Below are positions 9,074 through 17,082 of a DNA stretch of 64,000 nucleotides, in pieces. The translations under genes and the position numbers were made by a program. Each line of letters starts with the position of its first letter. Position 1 is the first letter of the stretch. The notes beneath the pieces were generated by a model that did not search any database, was not told where the DNA came from, and saw only the letters and a list, made by a program, of their open reading frames with translations. The DNA is from Gluconacetobacter entanii (GTDB taxonomy: Bacteria; Pseudomonadota; Alphaproteobacteria; Acetobacterales; Acetobacteraceae): contig NZ_NKUF01000004.1 in the NCBI RefSeq assembly GCF_003206495.1, positions 1 to 64,000 on the forward strand. Direction: 5' to 3'.

Positions 9074-10161
9074 CCGACATGTCCACCCTCTCCGCTCCCG
9101 CCCGTCCTGAAAAGGCGCCCTCCCCCCTGTCCATGTTCGAATTCTGGCCGGGGTGGATCTTCTATACCCCGGTGGTGATGTACTGGATCATCATGGGCCT
9201 GCGCTATCGCGACGTCAGCCTGCCCACCGCCGCCAACCCGCGTATCGAGACCGGCGGCCTGTGCGGGGAGAGCAAGAGTTCGATCCTCAACATGGCGGGA
9301 GAGACCGCGCGCCGCTGGATCGCGCCCTATACGATGGTGGAGACCGGGCGCAACGACACCGCCCGCGCCCTGCAGGCGATGGAACATGCGGGCCTGTCCT
9401 TTCCCGTGGTGCTCAAGCCCGACATCGGCTGCAACGGCACCGGGGTCAAGCTGGTGGGCGATGCCGCGGCGCTGACGCAGGCACTGGCCGCATTCCCGCG
9501 CCGTGTCTCGCTGATGCTGCAGCGCCTCATCCCCTATTCATACGAAGTCGGGATTTTCTATATCCGCCACCCTGACGAGGCGCATGGACGCATCACCTCC
9601 ATGACCTACAAGGAAGTGCCGGTCCTTGTCGGCGACGGGCGCTCCACGGTGGAGGAACTGCTGCATGCGGACCCGCGCACCCGCCTGGTGCCCCAGATCT
9701 ATGTCCCGCGCCTGCGTGAACGTCTGGCGCAGGTGCCTGCCGCGGGCGAGACCCTGCCCCTCGTCTTTACCGGCAATCATTGCAAGGGGGCGATTTTCCA
9801 TAACTGCACGGCCGATGTGACGCCCGAACTCGAAGCGCGGATCGACGGGATCATGCACGATATTCCCGATTTCCATTTCGGGCGTATCGACGTGAAGGCC
9901 GAATCCGCAGCCTCGCTGCTGCGGGGGGAGAAATTCGAGATCATCGAGATCAATGGCGTGGGTTCCGAAGCCACCCATATCTGGGATTCGCGCACGACCC
10001 TGCGTGAAGCCTATGCCGCGCAGTTCATGCATTATCGTGAAACATTCCGCATCGGTGCGAAGAAACGCAGCGCGGGATGGAAGCCCAGTGGCGCGATGAC
10101 CATGCTGCGCTGCTGGCTGCGTCAGCGCAGGCTGCTGTCGTCCTATCCCATGAACGACTAA
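9070..10161 (+). CDS. ATP-grasp ligase-like protein coupled to DedA
   Basis: About 363 residues. A hydrophobic N-terminal segment (WIFYTPVVMYWIIMGL) is followed by a conserved-looking LPTAANP and GGLCGESKS block. An ATP-grasp fold comes next: the nucleotide-binding VVLKPDIGCNGTG, and the metal-binding end FEIIEINGVGSE. ATP-grasp enzymes join a carboxylate to an amine or thiol through an acyl phosphate, as in D-Ala-D-Ala ligase. The substrate here is not known. ATG overlaps the DedA stop by 4 bases; a longer frame starts upstream inside dedA but has no support. The membrane-proximal N terminus and DedA coupling suggest an envelope-related substrate (inference). Confidence 0.8.
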   Translation: MTDMSTLSAPARPEKAPSPLSMFEFWPGWIFYTPVVMYWIIMGLRYRDVSLPTAANPRIETGGLCGESKSSILNMAGETARRWIAPYTMVETGRNDTARALQAMEHAGLSFPVVLKPDIGCNGTGVKLVGDAAALTQALAAFPRRVSLMLQRLIPYSYEVGIFYIRHPDEAHGRITSMTYKEVPVLVGDGRSTVEELLHADPRTRLVPQIYVPRLRERLAQVPAAGETLPLVFTGNHCKGAIFHNCTADVTPELEARIDGIMHDIPDFHFGRIDVKAESAASLLRGEKFEIIEINGVGSEATHIWDSRTTLREAYAAQFMHYRETFRIGAKKRSAGWKPSGAMTMLRCWLRQRRLLSSYPMND

Positions 10162-10239
10162 ACGGCCTTCCGGCGGGGCTGCCTTTTCAACGAAGCACTA
10201 TTGCGTGACGCTTCCTCATGATTCCCGTTCGCGGAGGGG

Positions 10240-10704
10240 TCATGAAGGATCGGAAGGCAGCCCGCCATTGCCAAAGATGTAATTGCTGACCTGCTGTTCC
10301 AGGCTGACAGGTTCATGGGTGTCGGTAATGACGGCGTTGGGGGCCAGCGCTGTCGTGCTGTCGCCCGCGCGCACCATCAGCGCCATGTCGGCCGTCAGTG
10401 ACGGACTGCCGATGGAAAGGCTTGTATTCGCAGGAAGGTTGACGGCACGATCCACGGTGAAGCCCACATTCGCCATATAGGTGGTGGGATCCAGTGTGAT
10501 GGAGGTGACGCGCCCGACCGAGACCCCGCCCAGTTCGACATCCGCGCCCACCTTGAGCCCGTTTGCGGAAATGAACCGCGCCGTCAGCGGGCGCCCTGCC
10601 GTATCCGGCCCCATCTGGGAGGCGCGGGCATAGGCACAGAACCCCGCAGCCACCAGCAGCACCAGGCCGCTGGAAATGATCGCGCCGCTTCTTTCCCTTG
10701 CCAT
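10240..10704 (-). CDS. mlaD: MlaD-family substrate-binding protein
   Basis: A 154-residue protein with one N-terminal membrane helix (SGLVLLVAAGFCAYA) and an MCE/MlaD beta-barrel domain (LTARFISANGLKVGADVELGGVSVG... DRAVNLP). MlaD hexamers carry phospholipids between the outer membrane and the MlaFEB ABC transporter. Here it stands alone, with no mlaE, mlaF or mlaC beside it, so its partners must be encoded elsewhere. Start MARERSG has an AAAGGA site about 6 bases upstream. The long open frame extending beyond it is antisense to uppP and is not real coding sequence. Confidence 0.85.
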   Translation of the reverse strand: MARERSGAIISSGLVLLVAAGFCAYARASQMGPDTAGRPLTARFISANGLKVGADVELGGVSVGRVTSITLDPTTYMANVGFTVDRAVNLPANTSLSIGSPSLTADMALMVRAGDSTTALAPNAVITDTHEPVSLEQQVSNYIFGNGGLPSDPS

Positions 10705-10733
10705 GACGGTCCTTTGCCCATTTATGTATCGCG

Positions 10734-10753
10734 GCGATGGCACCGGCCATCGC
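10734..10753. promoter_or_regulatory. Hairpin in the mlaD/uppP divergent promoter region
   Basis: Perfect 7-bp stem GCGATGG with loop CACCGG and arm CCATCGC, in the 93 bases between two divergent starts. It may be an operator or a leader structure. No regulator can be named from sequence. Confidence 0.3.
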
Positions 10754-10797
10754 ACCCAGACGTTGTACCAGTCTAATTCGCCACGGATATCCCGACA

Positions 10798-11640
10798 ATG
10801 ACACTCCTGCAGGCAATCATCATTGCAATCATCCAGGGGGCGACCGAACTGTTCCCTGTCAGCAGCCTTGGGCATGCCGCCATCGTGCCCGCACTCCTGC
10901 ACTGGTCGGTGGACCTGCATGGGGACATGTTCCTGCCGTTTCTGGTCATGCTGCATCTGGGAACCGCCACTGCCCTGCTGCTGTTTTTCTGGGGGGACTG
11001 GCGTGCCCTGCTGTCGGGGGCGTCGGGGCGCGATGGTGTGCAGCGGCAGATCGAAAGCGTGCGCATCTTCATCCTGCTCGGTGTTGCGACCGTGCCGGCG
11101 GTGATCGTCGGGGGCCTGTTTGAACACATGATCCGCCACCTGTTCGGTACCGCGCGCTATGCGGCGATTTTCCTGACGCTGAATGGTGCGATGCTGCTGT
11201 TGACGGAACGTATCAAGGGGCGCGGGACCGACAGCGTGCTGGGCCGCCCCATCGCCTCTCTGGGCATGGGGGAAGCCGTCATGATCGGCCTGTGCCAGTG
11301 CCTTGCATTCTTCCCCGGCATTTCCCGGTCCGGCGCCTGTATCGTCGGCGGCCTGCTCAGTCGGCTGTCGCATGAAAATGCGGCGCGTTTTTCGTTCCTG
11401 ATGGCGCAGCCGGTCATCCTGATGGCCACGGTCAAGGAAGCGTTCGAGATGCGGCATGTCACGCTGGAACCCGGACAACTGGAAACAGCCGGTATTGCGG
11501 CGGTCGTGGCCGCCATTGTCGCGCTGTTCAGTACCGCCATCCTGATGCGGTATTTCCATGACCATGAAAAATGGGCGCTGCAGCCTTTTGGCTATTACTG
11601 CATCGCCATGGGGGTCTTTTCGTTCATCTATCTGGGCTGA
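10798..11640 (+). CDS. uppP: Undecaprenyl-diphosphatase
   Basis: An integral membrane enzyme (BacA family) that dephosphorylates undecaprenyl pyrophosphate, renewing the lipid carrier for peptidoglycan and O-antigen; overexpression gives bacitracin resistance. The two active-site blocks are clear: QGATELFPVSSLGH with Glu17 and His26, and PGISRSG at 173-179. The length of 280 residues and about eight hydrophobic segments are normal. It starts divergently from mlaD. The SGNH hydrolase gene follows 9 bases later, probably in the same transcript. Confidence 0.95.
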   Translation: MTLLQAIIIAIIQGATELFPVSSLGHAAIVPALLHWSVDLHGDMFLPFLVMLHLGTATALLLFFWGDWRALLSGASGRDGVQRQIESVRIFILLGVATVPAVIVGGLFEHMIRHLFGTARYAAIFLTLNGAMLLLTERIKGRGTDSVLGRPIASLGMGEAVMIGLCQCLAFFPGISRSGACIVGGLLSRLSHENAARFSFLMAQPVILMATVKEAFEMRHVTLEPGQLETAGIAAVVAAIVALFSTAILMRYFHDHEKWALQPFGYYCIAMGVFSFIYLG

Positions 11641-11649
11641 GGAAGGGGC

Positions 11650-12417
11650 GTGCCGATATTGCAGGAGCATGACGTCAACCCGGCCATTCGTGCCGTCCCG
11701 CGCATGGAGGTCGCGTGGTGGCGGGAACGGTTTTGGCACAAGCAGCGTCATATCCGCCATGACATCAGTGATCTGGTCTGGTTCGGGGATTCCATCACCC
11801 ATAACTGGGAACGCCGGGGGCCACCGGCATGGCAGGACTTTGCCCCGGTGTGGCAGGCATATTATGGCGACCGCCGGGCGCTCAACCTCGGGTTTCGTGG
11901 GGATGACACGCGAAACCTCCTGTGGCGCATGGAACATGGCGAACTGGAATTCCGCCGGGCCCCGCGCGTTTTTGTCGTGCTGATCGGGGTCAACAACCTC
12001 GGGCATCTCCGGCAATGCGCAGGACAGGCCGCAGGCGGAATCCGCCGCATTGTCGAACGCATACACCGCACCTTCCCCGACAGCGCCATCCTCCTGCCCG
12101 GTATCCTGCCCTCGCTACGCTCCGCATGGGTCACATCGCAGACACATACGCTGAACCGGATGTTGCGTGCCTTTGCCGCCGTGCGTGGGCGGTGGCTGCA
12201 TTACGTTGACCTTGCCGGGTGCCTGCAAACGGATGGCAGGGTTGATGCGGACCTGTTCATGGATCCGCTTTTGTCGCCGCCCGCCCTGCCGCTGCATCCG
12301 GTCGCCATGGCGCAGGCGCGGATCGCACGGTGTCTGGAACCCCTCATATGCGGGCTGCTGGGCGATTACCCGCACCATTTCCCGTCCCGTCCGGCGGCTT
12401 ATTGGGGCGCTCCCTGA
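11650..12417 (+). CDS. SGNH/GDSL-family hydrolase
   Basis: 255 residues with the SGNH blocks: GDSIT (46-50, nucleophile Ser48), GFRGDDT (Gly, 81-87), GVNN (113-116, Asn) and a C-terminal Asp...His pair around DPLLSPPALPLHP. Such proteins are esterases, lipases or acetyl-hydrolases, sometimes acting on platelet-activating-factor-like lipids or sugars. The substrate is unknown. No signal peptide is seen. The GTG start sits close behind AGGAAGG; later ATG codons are possible. The end overlaps the opposing mscS-type gene by 19 bases. Confidence 0.82.
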   Translation: MPILQEHDVNPAIRAVPRMEVAWWRERFWHKQRHIRHDISDLVWFGDSITHNWERRGPPAWQDFAPVWQAYYGDRRALNLGFRGDDTRNLLWRMEHGELEFRRAPRVFVVLIGVNNLGHLRQCAGQAAGGIRRIVERIHRTFPDSAILLPGILPSLRSAWVTSQTHTLNRMLRAFAAVRGRWLHYVDLAGCLQTDGRVDADLFMDPLLSPPALPLHPVAMAQARIARCLEPLICGLLGDYPHHFPSRPAAYWGAP

Positions 12418-13628
12418 CCCTGCCCCTGTGTGCCGGGGGCGGATGTTCCGCCCTGCCCCGGCCCGTGATAGGCCCCCGGGGGCGGCCGGTCGATCGGGGG
12501 TGAGAGCATCATGCCCTCATGCATGCCCCCCTGCCCCGAGGCCGAGGTGACATAGGCCAGGCGTTCACGCGGCAGGGCCTCGGGGCATTCATCGCGCAGG
12601 AAGGCGATGATCTGTTCACGTATTTCGCATCGCAGGTCCCAGCTTTGCATCGCGGAGCGCGCGCTGGCGATGACGCGGATGGTCATGACCTGCGCATTGC
12701 AGTCCGCGACCTGCACGTCGAACACCTTTCCATCCCACAGCGGGGCCGCATGCACGATTTCACGCAGGCGTTCGCGGATGCGGTCCATCGGCGCATGAAA
12801 GTCCACATACAGGAACACCACGCCGATCAGGGCCGCGGAATTATGGGTCCAGTTCTGGAACGTGTTTTCAAGGAAGTATGAAATCGGCACGATATGCCGC
12901 CGCCAGTCCCACACCCGCAGCACGACATAGGTGGAGGTGATTTCCTCCACCCAGGCCCAGTCGCCGTTGATGATGATCAGATCCTCCATGCGGATGGGCT
13001 GTGTCATGGCGATCTGCATGCCCGCGAACAGATTGGTCAGCAGCGGGCGGGCCGCCAGACCCACCACAAGCGACGCCGCACCGGCGGAGGCAAACAGGCT
13101 CAGCCCGTACTGGCGCACCGGCTCGAACGTCATGAGCGAGGCGCCAACCGTCAGCAGCCCGATCAGCAGGTCGGCCGTCCGGCGCAGCATGCGCACCTGC
13201 GTCATGTGCGTGCGCAGCAGGATGTCGTCCTTGTCGTTCTTGTCATTGATCCGGGCGAGGTACGCCTCCGACAGGATGCGCGTGGCGACGACCGCGGCAT
13301 ATCCCAGCATCAGCACGAACAGCACGAGCAGCGTGTGCGTCGTGGCCTGGATCATTTCATAAGGCAGGCCGGATGCCGGCAGCGCCGTGCCGACAAACAG
13401 CACGACCAGCATGATGCGCACCGGGCGCTGCATGGCCATGGTGAAGGTGCGGATGAACGCGCCGCGTTTCTGGCCCGGGATTCGCAGGACGAGTTTTGTG
13501 AAAAAGCGGCTGAAAAGTTCCGCCATCAGGCCGGCGGCACAGAGCATGAGGATGGAGGAGACGGGTCCAGGTAACCACCCGAAAAGATTTTTTAGGTCAG
13601 TAAGTACGGTAATGAATTCGTTTTTCAC
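12399..13628 (-). CDS. Mechanosensitive ion channel family protein (MscS type)
   Basis: 409 residues. Four or so transmembrane helices lead to the MscS pore and beta domain (GAASLVVGLAARPLLTNLFAG, then IRMEDLIIINGDWAWVEEI and the VPISYFLENTFQNWT segment). MscS channels open when membrane tension rises and release solutes under osmotic downshock. The C terminus is a low-complexity tail of Gly, Pro and Gln from about residue 370. Start MKNEFITV is not preceded by a strong binding site. The 3' end overlaps the SGNH gene by 19 bases, tail to tail. Confidence 0.9.
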   Translation of the reverse strand: MKNEFITVLTDLKNLFGWLPGPVSSILMLCAAGLMAELFSRFFTKLVLRIPGQKRGAFIRTFTMAMQRPVRIMLVVLFVGTALPASGLPYEMIQATTHTLLVLFVLMLGYAAVVATRILSEAYLARINDKNDKDDILLRTHMTQVRMLRRTADLLIGLLTVGASLMTFEPVRQYGLSLFASAGAASLVVGLAARPLLTNLFAGMQIAMTQPIRMEDLIIINGDWAWVEEITSTYVVLRVWDWRRHIVPISYFLENTFQNWTHNSAALIGVVFLYVDFHAPMDRIRERLREIVHAAPLWDGKVFDVQVADCNAQVMTIRVIASARSAMQSWDLRCEIREQIIAFLRDECPEALPRERLAYVTSASGQGGMHEGMMLSPPIDRPPPGAYHGPGQGGTSAPGTQGQGQGAPQ

Positions 13629-13746
13629 GAATGAATCTCAGCTTCTCTCTTATATATCCGGGGGTATGCCACGCATATCGTGCACGCAGCAGCAATGCGA
13701 CCCTGCGGCCTGAATTCTTTTACAGGAGAATCATGGCGATAACGGG

Positions 13747-13775
13747 TTGACTTCTCCCTTCGGTGGGGATATTTC
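13747..13775 (+). promoter_or_regulatory. Sigma-70 type promoter of tRNA-Met
   Basis: TTGACT (13747-13752), a 17-base spacer and TATTTC (13770-13775). Transcription would start near 13781-13783, exactly at the left arm of the inverted repeat around the tRNA. Confidence 0.65.
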
Positions 13776-13781
13776 GCACAC

Positions 13782-13882
13782 ATCCTAACGCGATGGCGGC
13801 GTAGCTCAGCGGTAGAGCAGGGGAATCATAATCCCTTGGTCGGCGGTTCAAATCCGTCCGCCGCTACCATCCGCGTTAGGAT
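13782..13882. repeat. 11-bp perfect inverted repeat flanking the tRNA gene
   Basis: ATCCTAACGCG at 13782-13792 and its exact complement CGCGTTAGGAT at 13872-13882. Two unpaired bases separate each arm from the mature tRNA ends. In the precursor RNA the 5' leader and the 3' trailer would form an 11-bp stem stacked beyond the acceptor stem. A short T-rich run follows the right arm. Confidence 0.9.
13795..13869 (+). tRNA. tRNA-Met (anticodon CAU)
   Basis: 75 bases that fold as a complete cloverleaf: acceptor GGCGGCG/CGCCGCT (first pair G-U), D stem GCTC/GAGC, anticodon stem GGGGA/TCCCT with loop ATCATAA, T stem GGCGG/CCGTC with loop TTCAAAT, encoded ACCA end. The match to alphaproteobacterial elongator Met tRNAs is good. 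The first acceptor pair and a D stem without initiator features argue against initiator tRNA. A CAU tRNA-Ile2 (lysidine-modified) cannot be fully excluded. Confidence 0.93.
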
Positions 13883-14275
13883 TGATTTTCCTAGAAAAAT
13901 TGCGGTTACTCCTCGCTCTCAACAGTCTGTCTGTTGTGTGGGGTTTGGCACATTGCTTTTCCCCTGTTTAGCACTCCCTTGCTATTGCGCTGTGGCACAT
14001 CATTTCCCCTTGTTCTGGCACCCGTCATCTGGACGGTAACACACCGTCCTTTGCCTGCGCGTCGCGCGTTTATTGCGTCCGGATCATGCCACGCGTATAT
14101 CTGCGATCCCTGGCTGGACGGGGTCGTTTTCCAGTCCGGACCAGACCGGGGCATGGTCCGTCGATGGAAAATATCGATTTTTCCCACCTTATCATAAAAG
14201 CGCGCCTGATGGCGCTTCAGGCGCGCTGAAAAATATCCTGATGTGGATATGATGGCTTTTCCAATGGCGGGCCGC
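13870..14275. other. Gene-free stretch after tRNA-Met
   Basis: About 400 bases with no credible coding frame. It holds the right arm of the tRNA-flanking repeat, degenerate copies of a TGGCAC(AT) plus TTTCCCC motif near 13946, 13993 and 14016, and a terminator hairpin for the minus-strand gene (14200-14226). No tRNA fragment or integrase remnant was seen. Confidence 0.5.
14196..14226 (-). terminator. Intrinsic terminator of the 77-residue orphan gene
   Basis: Perfect 10-bp stem GCGCGCCTGA/TCAGGCGCGC with a 7-base loop (14200-14226), followed on the minus strand by TTTT. Confidence 0.7.
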
Positions 14276-14509
14276 TCAGGACAGGCCCTTACGGTCTGTC
14301 GTCGCCATCGCGTGCGAAGCCAGGAACCGGAACTGCGCCTGCTCCTCGGGATAGGCGGGAATGCCCTGCAGGGCATGGGACATCTTCCGGTGGTTTCTGA
14401 AACTGCCGCGCCGTTCCCACGGACGGTCGGGATGCTGCTGGTTCCAGATGCTCATCGCCAGCAGTTCAAGCTCGGGACTGGTCGTTCCCGGATCAGACTT
14501 CGTCGTCAT
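14276..14509 (-). CDS. Small orphan protein (77 aa)
   Basis: Not recognised. Start MTTKSDPG is supported by a strong GGGAGG site 6-7 bases upstream, and the terminator hairpin lies 50 bases after the stop, so this looks like a real single-gene unit. The protein is hydrophilic, with no signal peptide or membrane segment. It carries an Asp/Arg/Trp-rich middle (NQQHPDRPWERRGSFRNHRK) and a charged C terminus. The frame is open for 32 more codons upstream, but without a binding site. The function is unknown; it is probably cytoplasmic. Confidence 0.6.
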   Translation of the reverse strand: MTTKSDPGTTSPELELLAMSIWNQQHPDRPWERRGSFRNHRKMSHALQGIPAYPEEQAQFRFLASHAMATTDRKGLS

Positions 14510-14795
14510 ATCCACCTCCCTGTGCATATCCTTGTGCATGTGCGGTGTTGGGGCGTTGGAACTTTCACGAGGTATCTGTGATATTGCATCGCTGCCTGCC
14601 TTCAACGCATCATGCCCGCGTGGGTTCGGCCTTCATGTTTTCGTGTCTGCCGGCGCGTCGGCAACGCCGCGAAGGGAGTGGCCGGGCGAACGGATATTGA
14701 CTGGTTGCGAAACGGCAGCAAAATCAATGCGGGTGTCATCAACCACCATCATGCAGCAACCCTTTTGACGAGATGGGGCGAAGGAGCCCTCTGCC

Positions 14796-15353
14796 ATGTC
14801 CTCTTTCTCTTTGTGCAAGATGTTTCTGGCAAGTGCATGCAGCCTGCTGGTGACATGGGAGATCGCCGGCACGTCCCCGGCGATGGCGCAGGAGGCGGCG
14901 CGTCATGGCCCCACGGCGGAACAGAAGGCCGAACTGGAACGCGCGGTGCATGACGCGGTCCAGCATGACATGCAGACCGTGGCGCAGTATCCCCTGCCCA
15001 AGGATTTTTTTGCCCGCATACTGCCACTGATGCAGCAGATCGAGCAGGCCCACCTTTCCCCGCCCACCACGACGCCCAACACCACGCTGGCGATGACCAT
15101 CCGCCGAACCGAAGCCATGCAGCAGCTTCAGCCGATCCTCCAGCGCTATGGCATGACGGCGCGCGACTTTGTCATGGGGATTACGTGCTTCGGCATGACC
15201 GAAGCGCTGCTGCAGGAACATTCCAAAGCGCATGGGGAACTGCCGCACCTTAATCCGGCCAATATCAGCCTGATCAAGGAGCATGACGGGCAGGCGCAGG
15301 AACTGATCCAGATGATGAGCGCCGAGGATGAGGAGGAAGAACGCGCCCTGTAA
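14796..15353 (+). CDS. Exported alpha-helical protein of unknown function
   Basis: 185 residues. A signal peptide (MSSFSLCKMFLASACSLLV...) ends at a likely cleavage site after SPAMA. The mature part is helical and rich in Gln, Glu and Met, with TEAMQQLQPILQRYGMTARDFVMG in the middle and an acidic end (SAEDEEEERAL). No family was recognised. It is probably periplasmic. No neighbour suggests a role: an orphan gene lies upstream on the other strand and a glycosyltransferase-like gene converges on it. Confidence 0.65.
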   Translation: MSSFSLCKMFLASACSLLVTWEIAGTSPAMAQEAARHGPTAEQKAELERAVHDAVQHDMQTVAQYPLPKDFFARILPLMQQIEQAHLSPPTTTPNTTLAMTIRRTEAMQQLQPILQRYGMTARDFVMGITCFGMTEALLQEHSKAHGELPHLNPANISLIKEHDGQAQELIQMMSAEDEEEERAL

Positions 15354-15395
15354 CCCGTCCGGTACGAAATAGCCCCTGCCCTTTCGCGGTATGGG

Positions 15396-16487
15396 TCAGG
15401 CCTGATCGCCAGCCTGCACCTCCTCGGTAAGCAGCACGGCGCCGCCGGGGGCGGAGGTCGCATCTTTCCTGCGGAATTGCAGGTATTTTTCCCTCAGGCG
15501 GTCTTTTACATGCCTGGCCCTGATGCAGGTGGCCGGTGGCAGGCAGGACAGGCCGTATTCGATTACGCCCATGTTTTTCACGAAACAGGACTGCCTGCGA
15601 AACCATGGTACGAGCCCGGATGCCGTGACAGATGTCAGCAGATCGGGGGGAAGCCGGATTGCGACATCGCGGCCAAGCAGCAGGCGGCGCAGGAATACGA
15701 AATAGGTATCGTGGGCCGCCCCTTTTTCCTCCCACGGCTTGGATGTCAGCGCCGCATGGAGGATGAGCGGGGTATGCCCCTGGAAACGGCATTCCAGCGT
15801 ATGTGGATCCTGCGTTTCCAGAAAACGGAAATCCCAGCGATAGACCTGTTTTTCAATGGGAGCGAGTGAGACTGCATCCGTTTCATATTCGCTCATCAGG
15901 ATGGCATTGAGGGCGTCCTGATCCGACTGGGCCGTGGGCGAATCCCATTCGCTGCCTTCCTGGTAGGTCGGGTGGGAATGTATGGCCTCACATGCCTGCC
16001 ACCAGCGTTCCAGCAGGTGAGGCCAGCGGTCGGTGGAAAAGGCCACGAACCCGGAACAGACATAGACCTGGCGGCGTGGGGGACGCTTCAGTGCAAAGAT
16101 CTCCTCCCACTGGGCATACCACCGGTCGTCGATCGGGTTGGGAAAGGCGCAGATCCCCCCCCGCCGCGCCTGTGCGATCAGGGGGGCGAGCGATCCGGTC
16201 ACGATCATGTCGGAATCAATAATTACGGCGATACCGGTTGCATTGGCGATATGGGCAAAGGCCTTGTACTGGCCCGGGTTCCTGATTTTCGCCGGATCAA
16301 GGGCAATAAGTTCTACCTGCCCGCAGGTCGCAAGCACCGCTTTCTGCGCCGGGGTCAGGCCGCAGTCCCCAACCCGGATGGTCTGGGTATGGCCGGTAAG
16401 GATCAGGGAATTGATCAGGGCGACAAGACCGGGGAAATACGAGGCATTGCTTATTGTATAAAAGCAGACATCATCATCCGTCGCCAT
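15396..16487 (-). CDS. Putative GT-A fold glycosyltransferase
   Basis: 363 residues. The N terminus reads like a nucleotide-sugar-dependent transferase (CFYTISNASYFPGLVALINSL, GDCGLTP) and is followed by the metal-binding DSD motif in AVIIDSDMIVTGSL (about residues 89-102), typical of the GT8-like GT-A fold. A QSDQDALNAIL segment (about 190-200) resembles acceptor-site motifs of the same group. No signal or membrane helix is seen. A good AAAGGGAAC site precedes the ATG. The sugar, the acceptor and any polysaccharide cluster are unknown, as it stands alone among orphan genes. Confidence 0.65.
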   Translation of the reverse strand: MATDDDVCFYTISNASYFPGLVALINSLILTGHTQTIRVGDCGLTPAQKAVLATCGQVELIALDPAKIRNPGQYKAFAHIANATGIAVIIDSDMIVTGSLAPLIAQARRGGICAFPNPIDDRWYAQWEEIFALKRPPRRQVYVCSGFVAFSTDRWPHLLERWWQACEAIHSHPTYQEGSEWDSPTAQSDQDALNAILMSEYETDAVSLAPIEKQVYRWDFRFLETQDPHTLECRFQGHTPLILHAALTSKPWEEKGAAHDTYFVFLRRLLLGRDVAIRLPPDLLTSVTASGLVPWFRRQSCFVKNMGVIEYGLSCLPPATCIRARHVKDRLREKYLQFRRKDATSAPGGAVLLTEEVQAGDQA

Positions 16488-16553
16488 GTCTGTTCCCTTT
16501 GTTTATATGTATTTGAAATGAAAACGTCCGTTTTGATCATGTCCCCGGAGGAG

Positions 16554-16739
16554 TTATATTTTTGGAAGTGGTATCTGTGGCGAAAACAGACATCCCAGCG
16601 CGATACCTGCCAAGAAAAGGATGACCATCATTGTGGTCAGCATGGCGTTTCTTCGCTCCAGAGGTGTGCCAAACGGCGGCTTAAGGCTTTTATCGGCCAA
16701 GGGCGGTGGTTCACCACTTTTCTTGAAATTGTTGCTCAT
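16554..16739 (-). CDS. Small single-helix membrane protein (61 aa)
   Basis: A Pro-rich, positively charged N-terminal half (SLKPPFGTPLERRN) is followed by one transmembrane helix (MLTTMMVILFLAGIALGCLF) and a short tail. An AAGG-type site precedes the ATG. No known family was recognised. It lies upstream of the glycosyltransferase-like gene on the same strand, 66 bases away, and may be cotranscribed. The small size makes the call uncertain. Confidence 0.5.
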   Translation of the reverse strand: MSNNFKKSGEPPPLADKSLKPPFGTPLERRNAMLTTMMVILFLAGIALGCLFSPQIPLPKI

Positions 16740-17082
16740 CGGGCCTGCCTTGATTGGAAGTTTTGCCCGTCAACGTCATCTGTATGCTAAAAGTTTCCCG
16801 ATATTCGGGAATATAATTGAGGATGTGGAATTTTAATTAATATAATTAATTAAGAATTATTTGCATATATTATGATCCCATCCCGGCCTTACGGGAGGAG
16901 GCACCTGCTGTCCGTTCACCGGGAAATATCCCGACGCGTTGCCCCTTTCCGGCATGCTGCGTGCCTGATCCGCCGCGCAGGCGTTTTGTAGCGGATTATA
17001 GATTGAGTGGTCTGGTTATTTTCCACAGAGACGGCTATGCCTCCTGTGTCGTTCCTTGCTTGATTTTCACATGGGCCTGTCA
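16740..17082. other. AT-rich divergent spacer with two palindromes
   Basis: About 340 bases between two divergent genes. Two symmetric elements stand out: TTCCCGA-TAT-TCGGGAA at 16795-16811, and TTAATTAAT-ATA-ATTAATTAA at 16833-16853, inside a run of AT-rich sequence (16785-16880) unusual for this GC-rich chromosome. They are candidate operator or promoter elements. No gene was seen. Confidence 0.5.

Noticed and set aside
10705-12066. The 450-codon upstream extension of the mlaD frame
   Set aside because: It is antisense to uppP and the SGNH gene. The real start has a binding site and begins with the known membrane helix.
13946-14022. Sigma-54 promoters suggested by repeated TGGCAC
   Set aside because: The -12 element (GC at the right spacing) is missing in all three copies.
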